Of a stretch of 19,708 bases of DNA, positions 1-7,883 are shown piece after piece. The stretch comes from CAYUNT01 sp964446285 (lineage in GTDB: Bacteria; Sumerlaeota; Sumerlaeia; SLMS01; CAYUNT01). The stretch is from NCBI GenBank assembly GCA_964446285.1, contig CAYUNT010000069.1, forward strand, positions 1 to 19,708, written 5' to 3'. The notes under the pieces are model-generated. The model was not told where the DNA came from. It ran no database searches and saw only the letters and a program-made list of their open reading frames with translations. Each line of letters opens with the position of its first letter. Position 1 is the stretch's first letter. Made by a program: the position numbers and the translations under genes.

Positions 1-95
1 CTCGCGAAAACCGTGACAGGCGATTAGGAACAGAATCAAAGGAAAATGGTATAAGGCGCGCAAGATATTGGTTTCTGTCACATTCCTTTTCACAC

Positions 96-140
96 AAAAA
101 AACAAAGGCGCAAAGATCGTTTTCACATCTTTGCGCCTTT
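96..140 (-). terminator. Rho-independent terminator after the ECF sigma gene
   Basis: A perfect 14-bp inverted repeat (104-117 with 127-140, arms containing GGCGCAAAGAT) closes a 9-nt loop. Read on the minus strand it is followed by one G and then seven T's (96-102). It begins 40 nt after the sigma gene stop codon, as expected for an intrinsic terminator. The plus-strand side has only a weak T-run, so any bidirectional action is less sure. Positions 1-95 show no gene. Confidence 0.85.
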
Positions 141-179
141 GCACTTTTGAGTGAGTATGTTGAAAATACCGGGCAAATA

Positions 180-2180
180 CTAGCGACTCGCCGGAGCCAA
201 GGCGGCGAGAACACGCGGCTCGGCAACAGCGGCGGCGGCGGCAAAGGATACGTCCGCAGAGGTTTTTCGCGGCGCGGAATTTGCCGTAGCGGCGTCGGTT
301 ATTTCCGTAATTGTAACGGTTACGCGCTGATCGAACTGCAATTTAAGTGATTGCGGGGCTTTCTGGTTGGGCAGCGTTAGCGAAGCGTCCATTGTTCCTT
401 TTGTGTTCATGTCCGAAGTGCGCATGTATCCGATTTCCGGGTCGTAGTAAAGATTGCCGGCCATGTCCATCTGCATGGCATTGAATTGCATTCCCATCAT
501 GACCTTTCCCGGCTGATTGCTTGTGAATTTGCTATCGTAGGTAATAAGGGCCATCTGGCGGTTCTGCACCATCTGCCATCCCGCGAAGCGGTAAGCCGTG
601 GTCATTTGCGTGGAGCCAAACACGGGTATGGTCATGGTTCGCGAGCGGGTCCAGGTGTCGCCAACTTTCACAGGCGTGTCCGGATAATCCTCGAATTTCG
701 TGAATTGGCCATACGTGTCCTTCATGGCTTCAGGAGACATCATGGCATCCATTGTCTGCTTCACCATCTCGCGCATTGCGGGCGGAAAACTATTTGCCAA
801 TCCTGCCATCATTTCCTCAAACCCCTCGACTTTTTCGACTTTGTTATCTGGCGAAAGATGAAACACGATTTTCTTGCCGACCATGCTGTCATAGATGGCG
901 CGCAACATGTCGCTGCCCATCTGCTGCGGCGAGGGAGGAGCGCCAACGGGTGTGGGGGTCGGCTTGGGGTCGCGTGAGTTATAGGACATTTGCATCCCCG
1001 CCGCCTGCGTGTGAACTTCCATGGCAAGGGTCTGCATCTCGAAGGTTTTTCCGCCATCGGGGCGTAATTCCCGCATGGTAAGCGATATATCCTGCACCTG
1101 GCGCTGCTGCTGCTCCATGGCCTTCTTCATCATGTCAGGCATGCCAGGAGCATCCGCAACCCGGTTGGTTAAATTGTTTTCCATGCGCATGACAATTCGG
1201 CGTCCGGCGGGAAACTCGCGCACAAATAGCAGCGGCTTATCGTCCGCAATGGCCACTGCGGATGCCGGCGTGGCCGGACGCACAGGTTTTGCGTCTTCCG
1301 ACATCTTTTTATATGCGATTCCGCCGCCGGCGATAACCGCGGCGGCAACGACAACTCCCGTAATGACTTGCGCCTTTCCCATGACAATGCCTCCTGTGGA
1401 TATGAAGGAAAACAGCTGTGCGCCCATCTGTGAAACTGCCAGGTTTTTAAGCCCCTCGGCCGCTCCGGCCGCCAGTTTGGCCTTCAACGCCAGCGGCAGC
1501 GCCGCCACCCCGGCCGTCACTCCCAGCGCCCGCGCCTGAGCCGCCGGACGCGCCCGCATCCGTTCGGTTCCTTCGCGCAGAACAGGTTCGAGCAGCCCGT
1601 GCAACCCTTGCAGCGCGCGGTTCATCTGGCGCGAGACGGTTGATTGATGCATCCCAAGCCGTTCGCCAATCTCGCGCGTGCTCATCCCTTCCATATAATG
1701 GAGCAGGACAATCTCGCGATGCTCGGGCGCAAGGCGAGCGAGCGCCCGTTTGAGCGCCGAATCCTCCTCCGCGCCAGCGGCCTGATCGCGCGCGCTTGGC
1801 GTCTGGCGGTCGGGAATTTGGGCGTGAGAATCGTCGATCGGAACCTGGGGCATCAGGCGTGAGGCCCTTTCTCCGCGCCGAATCCAGTCGATGGCCAGAT
1901 TGCGCGCCATTCGCGAAAGCCACGCCGCGAATTGAGCGGGCGCGTGCAACTGCCCCAGCAGAAGATAGGCGCGCAAAAAGACTTCCTGCGCCAGGTCTTC
2001 GGCCTGATCGCGATCACTCAGACGCGAGAAGGCAATAGCATACACCATGCCGTAGTAGCGGCTTGTGAGGGCATCGAAGGCCGCCGCTTGCCCTTCGCGA
2101 GCTGCGCGAACGAGCATTTCATCGGATGCTTGCTCTATTGCGGCAGGGGCCAATGGCATCGACAAGGCGGAAGCGGTCAA
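180..2180 (-). CDS. ECF-type RNA polymerase sigma factor with membrane-anchored C-terminal extension
   Basis: The 666-residue protein starts with a sigma-70 region 2 (about 35-104, with DQAEDLAQEVFLRAY and the NLAIDWIRR end) and a region 4 helix-turn-helix (about 145-195, LAPEHREIVLLHYMEGMSTREIG split across it, then HQSTVSRQMNRAL). These are the two domains an ECF sigma factor needs for promoter recognition. ECF proteins are usually about 200 residues. Here some 460 more follow: a hydrophobic stretch near 218-236, a clear membrane segment at about 271-289 (VITGVVVAAAVIAGGGIAY), and a Met-rich, beta-type domain to the end resembling uncharacterised surface domains (DUF6263-like by impression only). 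Start: TTG at 2180 has AAGGAG at 2189-2194, 8 nt upstream. The in-frame ATG at 2159 has no such site. No separate anti-sigma gene is adjacent. The gene lies 177 nt after trpA. The sigma part is sure; the role of the extension is unknown. Confidence 0.9.
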   Translation of the reverse strand: MTASALSMPLAPAAIEQASDEMLVRAAREGQAAAFDALTSRYYGMVYAIAFSRLSDRDQAEDLAQEVFLRAYLLLGQLHAPAQFAAWLSRMARNLAIDWIRRGERASRLMPQVPIDDSHAQIPDRQTPSARDQAAGAEEDSALKRALARLAPEHREIVLLHYMEGMSTREIGERLGMHQSTVSRQMNRALQGLHGLLEPVLREGTERMRARPAAQARALGVTAGVAALPLALKAKLAAGAAEGLKNLAVSQMGAQLFSFISTGGIVMGKAQVITGVVVAAAVIAGGGIAYKKMSEDAKPVRPATPASAVAIADDKPLLFVREFPAGRRIVMRMENNLTNRVADAPGMPDMMKKAMEQQQRQVQDISLTMRELRPDGGKTFEMQTLAMEVHTQAAGMQMSYNSRDPKPTPTPVGAPPSPQQMGSDMLRAIYDSMVGKKIVFHLSPDNKVEKVEGFEEMMAGLANSFPPAMREMVKQTMDAMMSPEAMKDTYGQFTKFEDYPDTPVKVGDTWTRSRTMTIPVFGSTQMTTAYRFAGWQMVQNRQMALITYDSKFTSNQPGKVMMGMQFNAMQMDMAGNLYYDPEIGYMRTSDMNTKGTMDASLTLPNQKAPQSLKLQFDQRVTVTITEITDAATANSAPRKTSADVSFAAAAAVAEPRVLAALAPASR

Positions 2181-2236
2181 GTGGGCATCTCCTTCAAGGG
2201 AAGGCTCAGCCGGAAACCAGTCTGTTCCTTCCTTTG

Positions 2237-2263
2237 TCTATATCAGACGCCTGCGAGATGCAA
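2237..2263 (-). promoter_or_regulatory. Weak candidate promoter for the sigma gene
   Basis: On the minus strand TATAGA (2237-2242) has TTGCAT (2258-2263) 15 nt upstream, in the 177-nt gap between trpA and the sigma gene. The -35 match is poor and the spacer is short. An ECF gene may instead be read from its own sigma's promoter or by read-through from trpA, because no terminator is visible in the gap. Tentative. Confidence 0.2.
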
Positions 2264-2357
2264 GTGATGCATGATTTTTGCATTTTCCTGCGCCGCGCCC
2301 CGAAAAGCCGGCTCCAAATCGTGAGCAATGACGCGCGCTCTTGCGAAAGTCGCGCCC

Positions 2358-3188
2358 TCAGGCCGGATTGCGAAGAGCAGCCGCAAGCGAGGCTGTAAAG
2401 CCTTCGGCGGCGGCTTCCAACGCCGCCTGATCCGCGCTGCGTTTCAAGGCTTCGTCCAGGGCGCGAATCAGCGCGCTGCCCACAACCACTCCCTCGCACT
2501 GGCCCGCCACCTGGCGGACGTGATCCGGCGTGGAAATGCCAAATCCAAGCGCTATGGGAACGCGCCCGGCGGCGGCGCGGTGCAGTCGGGCCAGATACTC
2601 GCCAATTCCCGGATCGAGATCGGCGCGCGCGCCCGTAACGCCTTTGAGCGCAATGGCGTAAAGGAATCCACCCGCGCGGCTCGCGATGTGTTCGAGGCGT
2701 TCCTGGGGCGTCGTGGGCGCGGCGAGATAAATCAGGTGAAGTCCCTCGCGGCGGACTGCCCCTTCAAATTCGTCCGCTTCTTCAACGGGCAAATCGGCGG
2801 CGAGGAATCCATCGGCCCCCGCATCGGCGGCATCGTGCGCGAGGCGATCCAGCCCATAATGTAAAAATGGATTCAGCGCGCCAAACAAAACGACCGGAAC
2901 GCTCAGCCCCGCCGCACGCGCCTGGCCAAGCGCATCGAGCGTCGAGCGCAAACTTGCTCCCGCTTCGAGCGCCCGCGCCGAGGCCGCCTGAATCGTCGGT
3001 CCATCCGCGATCGGGTCGCTGAACGGAACCCCCAGCTCGATAATATCCGCCCCGCCGCGTTCGAGCGCGAGCAGCAGCCGCGCCGTCGCTTTGAGATCGG
3101 GAAATCCTGCGGTCAGATAGAGAATCAGCGCGGCGCGCTTTTCCGCGAGGCACCGCGCAAAACGTTCGTCGATGCGATTGGGCTTCAT
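2358..3188 (-). CDS. trpA: Tryptophan synthase alpha subunit
   Basis: This subunit cleaves indole-3-glycerol phosphate to indole and glyceraldehyde 3-phosphate and passes indole to TrpB. From the ATG at 3188 it has 276 residues, close to the usual 265-270. The catalytic region ELGVPFSDPIADGP carries Glu51 and Asp62, the equivalents of E. coli Glu49 and Asp60. The family's FGAL-NP stretch and the phosphate-binding GFGIST are present. A longer frame reaches a TTG at 3233, but that start has no ribosome site and extends past the family N-terminus, so the ATG is preferred although its own ribosome site is weak. It is the last trp gene, 54 nt after the kinase gene that separates it from trpB. Gene order trpB-kinase-trpA is unusual, since trpB and trpA are normally adjacent or overlapping. 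Confidence 0.96.
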   Translation of the reverse strand: MKPNRIDERFARCLAEKRAALILYLTAGFPDLKATARLLLALERGGADIIELGVPFSDPIADGPTIQAASARALEAGASLRSTLDALGQARAAGLSVPVVLFGALNPFLHYGLDRLAHDAADAGADGFLAADLPVEEADEFEGAVRREGLHLIYLAAPTTPQERLEHIASRAGGFLYAIALKGVTGARADLDPGIGEYLARLHRAAAGRVPIALGFGISTPDHVRQVAGQCEGVVVGSALIRALDEALKRSADQAALEAAAEGFTASLAAALRNPA

Positions 3189-3242
3189 TAGAGTATGCCT
3201 ATTCCAATTCTGATTGGGGAAATGGAGAAACAAACGCGGCGG

Positions 3243-5063
3243 CTAGGGAGTAAAAGGATTTTTCCGGTAGAAATCCGTGCGCAGAACCTTCTCTCCCGTT
3301 GTCATATTATGCCACGCGCACAAGCTCTCGATGAATGGTTCTGTGATTTCGCGGACATCCGAAGGACGGCGGAAAGGATCGGCCTCTAGCGCGGGCCGAA
3401 GGGCCGCATCCACTTCGGGCGGGATATCGCGCCGGTAGAGGCGCAGCGCGGGAAGCGGATGGCGCGTGATCCCGCCAACAATCATCGTATGGAGCGTGAC
3501 GGCGAGCGCGAAAATGTCCGCGCGGTGATCCGCATCCACCGGATTTTCGCGCTGCTCGGGCGGCATGAAAAAAGGCGTGCCCAAACCGCGCCGCCCCGCT
3601 GTGAGGCGCGCGGCCTCCACACCCTCGGGACGGTAAGCGATGCCAAAATCGGATAGTTTGAGCAGCCCCGTGCCTCCGATCAGCAGGTTGGCCGGCTTGA
3701 TATCGCGGTGAATCACATGGCGGCTGTGCAGATATGAAAGCACTTCGCCAAACACATGGGCCACATACGCCCAATGAAGAGGAGAAAGGCGGCCGTCCTC
3801 GATCCAATCGCGCAGCGAGTCGCCCTCGATATATTCCATCACAATATACAACAGCGGGCCGCTGGTTCCGAGATCGAAAACCTGGGCGACATGCGGATGC
3901 ACAAGCGAGGCCTGGACTTTCGCCTCGCGGACAAACCGCGTGCTGAACTCGAGCGATTGCGCAAGGTCGCGCGCGATGACCTTCACGGCCACCGGGCGAT
4001 CGAGCGAAATCTGCTTGGCCCGATACACCGTGGCCATTCCCCCGCTTCCCACAACGCTTTCGATTTCATATCCATACAGGCGAAGGCGGAACCCGCCCGC
4101 CGATGCCCCCTCGGATTCGGCGCCGCTTGCTTTGGGAGCGGGCGTCCGGCGCGCGGCCGGCGTCGAAATTGGGCGGGACGGAGGAGGAATGACTTCCTGC
4201 GAAGCCTCGGAAGGCGGAGCGGCCTCAAGCGCGGAAATGGGAGTTGCGGGCGCGGTGTTTGCCCCGGGAGGCGGCGCGGGAGCCAGTTTCTCCGCCAGCT
4301 CCTCGGCCGAAGGAGAAGGAGGAGTGGAGGGAACAACCAGAGAAGCGGGTTTGGCGGAGCCGGCTTCCTGTTTATCCGCCGCCAAAGGCGCATTCGCCGC
4401 CAAACCCACAGCGGATTCGTCAAATTGAGTGGGGAGACTGTGCAGGTTTGGCGCGGCGGAATCTGCCTTTGCTTCCTGTAATGGATTCTTTTTTAGCGCC
4501 AGATCCAATTCCGACGCCCCGGTGACGGGAGAAGAGGGCGGCGGCGGTTCTTCCGCCTTCTTTTCCGCAGGAACAGCCCCCGGAGCGGAAGATGCGGGCC
4601 TGGCCCCCGCCGCTGCCGCCGCGCCTCCAGTGTCGCTGATGGGGCTGATAATATCCTCATCCACAAGGTGCTTGAAAAGGTCCGCGCGCAGCAGCCACCA
4701 AATTGTCCCAATCAGTTCATCCGTGCTGATCGGACATTCGAGCATGGCATTCGCGCCAAGTTGCAGACACTCGCGAGCCACCCGGTTTCCGCCTTTGGGC
4801 GCAAAAACAATGATGGGTATTTTCACGTGGCGGCGGCTGCGCTTGATCTCGCGCAAGAGAGCAGGCCCCCCCAACTCCTCGCCCGTAGCGTCCGCAATCA
4901 CCAGCGAAGGCTTCACCCCGCCCGGAGAATCAAATGGATCGCCCGTGGCAAACGACGTCCGCTTATCTACGGCAATTCCCAATGCCTCGCCCACGGCGTG
5001 CTCGATCAGCCCCTGGGAAAAGGTATCCGGAGTAATTAAAAGAATTTGCAGAGGCTGTTCCAT
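3243..5063 (-). CDS. Receiver-like / Ser-Thr protein kinase fusion (Hanks type)
   Basis: The 606-residue cytosolic protein has no membrane segment. Residues 1-127 look like a response-regulator receiver fold: an acidic residue after strand 1 (LLITPDT), an Asp58 at the phosphorylation position (LVIADAT), and a strand 4-5 pattern. The usual Thr/Ser and the Lys of the K-P motif are replaced (FAPKGG, ECPIS), so it is probably degenerate. A Pro/Ala/Glu-rich linker spans about 140-325. Residues 328-585 are a complete kinase: GSGGMATVY (339-347), AVK Lys361, Glu380, HRDIKPANL (452-460), DFG (472-474), GTPFFMPPEQ (495-504), so it should be active. It starts 19 nt after the trpB stop and ends 54 nt before trpA, so it is very likely co-transcribed with the trp genes. 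Substrate and signal are unknown. The kinase domain is certain; the receiver assignment is moderately sure. Confidence 0.93.
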   Translation of the reverse strand: MEQPLQILLITPDTFSQGLIEHAVGEALGIAVDKRTSFATGDPFDSPGGVKPSLVIADATGEELGGPALLREIKRSRRHVKIPIIVFAPKGGNRVARECLQLGANAMLECPISTDELIGTIWWLLRADLFKHLVDEDIISPISDTGGAAAAAGARPASSAPGAVPAEKKAEEPPPPSSPVTGASELDLALKKNPLQEAKADSAAPNLHSLPTQFDESAVGLAANAPLAADKQEAGSAKPASLVVPSTPPSPSAEELAEKLAPAPPPGANTAPATPISALEAAPPSEASQEVIPPPSRPISTPAARRTPAPKASGAESEGASAGGFRLRLYGYEIESVVGSGGMATVYRAKQISLDRPVAVKVIARDLAQSLEFSTRFVREAKVQASLVHPHVAQVFDLGTSGPLLYIVMEYIEGDSLRDWIEDGRLSPLHWAYVAHVFGEVLSYLHSRHVIHRDIKPANLLIGGTGLLKLSDFGIAYRPEGVEAARLTAGRRGLGTPFFMPPEQRENPVDADHRADIFALAVTLHTMIVGGITRHPLPALRLYRRDIPPEVDAALRPALEADPFRRPSDVREITEPFIESLCAWHNMTTGEKVLRTDFYRKNPFTP

Positions 5064-5082
5064 GAGCGCCCCGCCTTTTCCT

Positions 5083-6324
5083 TTATACTTTCAGGTGTTT
5101 CATCAGTGAATAGACATCCTTGTCGCCGCGTCCCGACAAATTGATCACAACCATCGAGTTCGGCGCAAGCTTGGGCGCAACGCGGGCCGCCAGCGCGACC
5201 GCATGCGCGGATTCAAGTGCGGGAATGATCCCCTCCAGACGGCTGAGCCGCTCGACGGCCGCCAGCGCCTCGGCGTCCGTCACCGGTTCATAATGCGCCC
5301 GTCCTATCGCCGCATAGAAGGCATGTTCCGGCCCGACGCCCGGATAATCCAGCCCAGCCGAAATCGAATGCGCCGGAGTGATCTGGCCGTCGTCCGTTTG
5401 GAGAACAAACGACCGGCTGCCGTGGAACACACCCATTTCACCCGCCGTAAGCGTGGCGGCGTGGCGTCCGGTCGAAATCCCTTCGCCTTCCGCTTCCGCG
5501 CCCCAGAGCTGCACCTGGCGATCCCCGAAAAACGGATGGAACAAGCCCATCGCATTCGAGCCGCCGCCGATGCAAGCCACCAGATGATCCGGCAGGCGGC
5601 CTTCTATTTCGAGCGACTGCGCGCGTGTTTCGCGTCCGATCACGGCGTGGAAATCGCGCACCATCATCGGAAACGGATGCGGACCCGCCACGGTGCCGAA
5701 AATATAGTGGGTCGTGTCGCAATTGGCCATCCAATCGCGCATTGCCTCATTGATGGCGTCTTTGAGCGTGCGCGTTCCGGAATCGACCTGGCGCACCTTC
5801 GCCCCAAGCAGCCTCATGCGAAACACATTCAATTCCTGGCGATGCATGTCCTCCTCGCCCATATAGACCTCGCAATCGAGGCCGAGCAGGGCGCATGCGG
5901 TCGCCGTGGCCACGCCGTGCTGTCCCGCGCCGGTTTCCGCGATCACGCGGCGCTTGCCGAGGCGGCGGGCCAGAAGCGCCTGGCCGAGCGTGTTGTTGAT
6001 CTTGTGCGCGCCCGTGTGAAGCAGGTCTTCGCGCTTGAGATACACGCGCATCCCGCGCCCAAGCGCCTCGGAAAAACGCCGGGCGAAATACAGCGGCGTC
6101 GGACGCCCCGCGTAATCGCGCAAGAGGGCATCGAGTTCCGCCTGAAACCCAGGGTCCGCCACCGCCTCTCGATAGGCGGCCTCGAGGTCGATCAACGTCT
6201 GCATTAGCGTCTCGGGCACAAACCGCCCGCCAAACGGGCCATAGTGCCCTTGCGCATCGGGCCGCGGGGCATTCGGGTCCGCCGCTGGAGTTTTGTGCCG
6301 GCTTATTTCCTGAAGTGTTCCCAT
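5083..6324 (-). CDS. trpB: Tryptophan synthase beta subunit
   Basis: PLP-dependent enzyme joining indole and L-serine to give L-tryptophan, in complex with TrpA. From the ATG at 6324 it has 413 residues. The N-terminal GHYGPFGGRFVPETLM, the PLP lysine Lys108 in HTGAHKINN, Glu130 in AETGAGQHG and the cofactor phosphate loop GGGSNAMG are all present. The C-terminal part (PALESAHA, NLSGRGDKD) is typical of TrpB1. The frame extends to a GTG at 6402, but that would overlap the end of trpF. The ATG at 6324 has AGGAAGAG just upstream and fits the family N-terminus. It follows trpF by 53 nt and precedes the kinase gene by 19 nt. Confidence 0.97.
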   Translation of the reverse strand: MGTLQEISRHKTPAADPNAPRPDAQGHYGPFGGRFVPETLMQTLIDLEAAYREAVADPGFQAELDALLRDYAGRPTPLYFARRFSEALGRGMRVYLKREDLLHTGAHKINNTLGQALLARRLGKRRVIAETGAGQHGVATATACALLGLDCEVYMGEEDMHRQELNVFRMRLLGAKVRQVDSGTRTLKDAINEAMRDWMANCDTTHYIFGTVAGPHPFPMMVRDFHAVIGRETRAQSLEIEGRLPDHLVACIGGGSNAMGLFHPFFGDRQVQLWGAEAEGEGISTGRHAATLTAGEMGVFHGSRSFVLQTDDGQITPAHSISAGLDYPGVGPEHAFYAAIGRAHYEPVTDAEALAAVERLSRLEGIIPALESAHAVALAARVAPKLAPNSMVVINLSGRGDKDVYSLMKHLKV

Positions 6325-6377
6325 GAATCTCTTCCTGTTTCGCCACCCCGACAGGCGGCTTCGTATGCCATCGTGGC

Positions 6378-7070
6378 TTATTTCGTCTTTTCTTTCGCGC
6401 ACGCATCGCGAACAGATTGGATAAACGCCTTTACGCGCGCGGCGTCCTTCAGGCCCGGCGACGCCTCGACGCCCGATGACACATCGAGCGCAAACGGACG
6501 GTATTCACGCGCCACAGCGCCCGCGTTTTCCGGCGTAAGGCCCCCCGCGAGAAACACCGGGTGCTGCTCGATCCAAGGCCGCGCCAGTTCGTGCGAAAAC
6601 GCCTTGCCTGTTCCGCCGCGCACCTTCGGATCAAAGGCATCGAGCAAAAACGCCGAAGTGAACGGCAAAAGCGCAGGCAATTCCCGCAGACTTTCCGGTC
6701 CGCTGACTCGCAGCGCCTTGATTACGCCAAACCCCGCCCCGCTCAGCGCGCGCAGCATCGCCAGATTTTCCTCGCCGTGGAGTTGCACCGCGGCCAGTTC
6801 CAGAACGCGAGCCGTCTCCCGGATTTTTTCGAGCGCCGAATTGACAAACACCCCCACCGCTCGCACCCGTTGCGCCCCGAATTCGCCCCGCGCCGCCTCC
6901 AGAATCCGCCGCGCCGCATCGGGCGGGCAAAACCGCGGACTCTGAGGATAAAACACAAACCCGATGAAATCCGCGCCCGCATCGAGCGCCGTGAAGGCGT
7001 CTTCGCGGCGCGTGAGTCCGCAGATTTTCACCTGGGTGGCCTTTCCCATCTGAAACAAGTCGTTTTCCAT
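6378..7070 (-). CDS. trpF: Phosphoribosylanthranilate isomerase
   Basis: TIM-barrel enzyme performing the Amadori rearrangement of phosphoribosylanthranilate to CdRP, the third pathway step after anthranilate. It has 230 residues. KICGLT with the general base Cys17, GFVFYPQSPR, VQLHG, LLDAFDPKVRGGTGKAF with Asp144 as general acid, AGGLTPEN and ALDVSSGVE match the family throughout. The ATG at 7070 lies 4 nt after the trpC stop codon. Its AAGGA abuts the ATG, so translational coupling with trpC is likely. A second ATG at 7049 has no better ribosome site. Confidence 0.96.
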   Translation of the reverse strand: MENDLFQMGKATQVKICGLTRREDAFTALDAGADFIGFVFYPQSPRFCPPDAARRILEAARGEFGAQRVRAVGVFVNSALEKIRETARVLELAAVQLHGEENLAMLRALSGAGFGVIKALRVSGPESLRELPALLPFTSAFLLDAFDPKVRGGTGKAFSHELARPWIEQHPVFLAGGLTPENAGAVAREYRPFALDVSSGVEASPGLKDAARVKAFIQSVRDACAKEKTK

Positions 7071-7074
7071 TCCT

Positions 7075-7878
7075 TCAGTTTTTCTCCCTGGAATCGCGTC
7101 CGAGCAGTTCGCGCACCGCTTCGCCCGGATCGGCCCGCCGCATCAGCGTTTCGCCAACGAGCACCGCGTGCGCGCCCGCCCGCCCAAGCCGTTCGACGTC
7201 CGAACGCCGCTCGATCCCGCTTTCGCCCACGATCACAATTCCCGCGGGCAGGCGCGGCGCCAAACGTTCTGTTGTCGCGAGGTCCACCACAAACGTTGAC
7301 AGGTTTCGGTTATTGATGCCAATCATCCGAACCTCAGCGCCGCAGTCGAACACACGCTCCAAATCGCGATCATCATGGATTTCCACGAGCGCGTCGAGTC
7401 CCATCTCGCGTGCCGCGCCCTGAAGGTCTTCGATCTGGTGGCGTTCGAGCGCGGCAACGATCAGGAGGATGGCATCGGCGCCAGCGGCGCGCGCTTCGAC
7501 GATCTGCAGAGGGTCGAGGATGAAATCCTTGCGCAGGATCGGCAATCGCACCGCCGCGCGCGCGGCCCGAAGATGCTCGATGTGCCCGTGGAAAAAGCGT
7601 TCGTCCGTAAGGCAACTGATGCACGACGCGCCCGCTTCCTCATAGCGCCGCGCAAATTGCGCCGGATCGTAATCAGGACGAATCAGCCCTTTTGACGGCG
7701 AGGCTTTTTTCAGTTCGGCGATCAGGTGCGGTCCGCCTGGGCGTTCGAGCGCGGCGCGGAACCCGCGTGCTGGCGGCGCAGCATCCGCCCGCGCCCGCAA
7801 TTCGCGCCCGTGCCTCGACGCACGCAGCGATTCCACTTCCTTGCGTTTATGATCCAATATGCGATCGAGATACGTCAT
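7075..7878 (-). CDS. trpC: Indole-3-glycerol-phosphate synthase
   Basis: TIM-barrel enzyme that ring-closes and decarboxylates CdRP to indole-3-glycerol phosphate, the TrpA substrate. It has 267 residues, the usual size for a monofunctional enzyme (trpF is separate). The motif IAELKKASPSKG (53-64) holds the conserved Glu55 and catalytic Lys57. LRKDFI holds Lys117, LVEIH holds Glu166, then GINNRNL and GESGI follow, with VLVGETLMR near the C-terminus. Its ATG lies 5 nt downstream of the trpD stop and its stop is 4 nt before trpF, so trpD-C-F form a tight translational block. Confidence 0.97.
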   Translation of the reverse strand: MTYLDRILDHKRKEVESLRASRHGRELRARADAAPPARGFRAALERPGGPHLIAELKKASPSKGLIRPDYDPAQFARRYEEAGASCISCLTDERFFHGHIEHLRAARAAVRLPILRKDFILDPLQIVEARAAGADAILLIVAALERHQIEDLQGAAREMGLDALVEIHDDRDLERVFDCGAEVRMIGINNRNLSTFVVDLATTERLAPRLPAGIVIVGESGIERRSDVERLGRAGAHAVLVGETLMRRADPGEAVRELLGRDSREKN

Positions 7879-7883
7879 CGCGC

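Noticed and set aside
3189..3233. N-terminal extension of trpA from a TTG
   Set aside because: There is no ribosome site, and the family N-terminus begins near the ATG at 3188.
3756..4481. Long plus-strand frame opposite the kinase gene
   Set aside because: It is a shadow of GC-rich codons in the linker and kinase region: Arg/Gly-rich, no domain, and it conflicts with a certain kinase gene.
6325..6402. N-terminal extension of trpB from a GTG
   Set aside because: It would overlap trpF; the ATG at 6324 has a ribosome site and family-like length.
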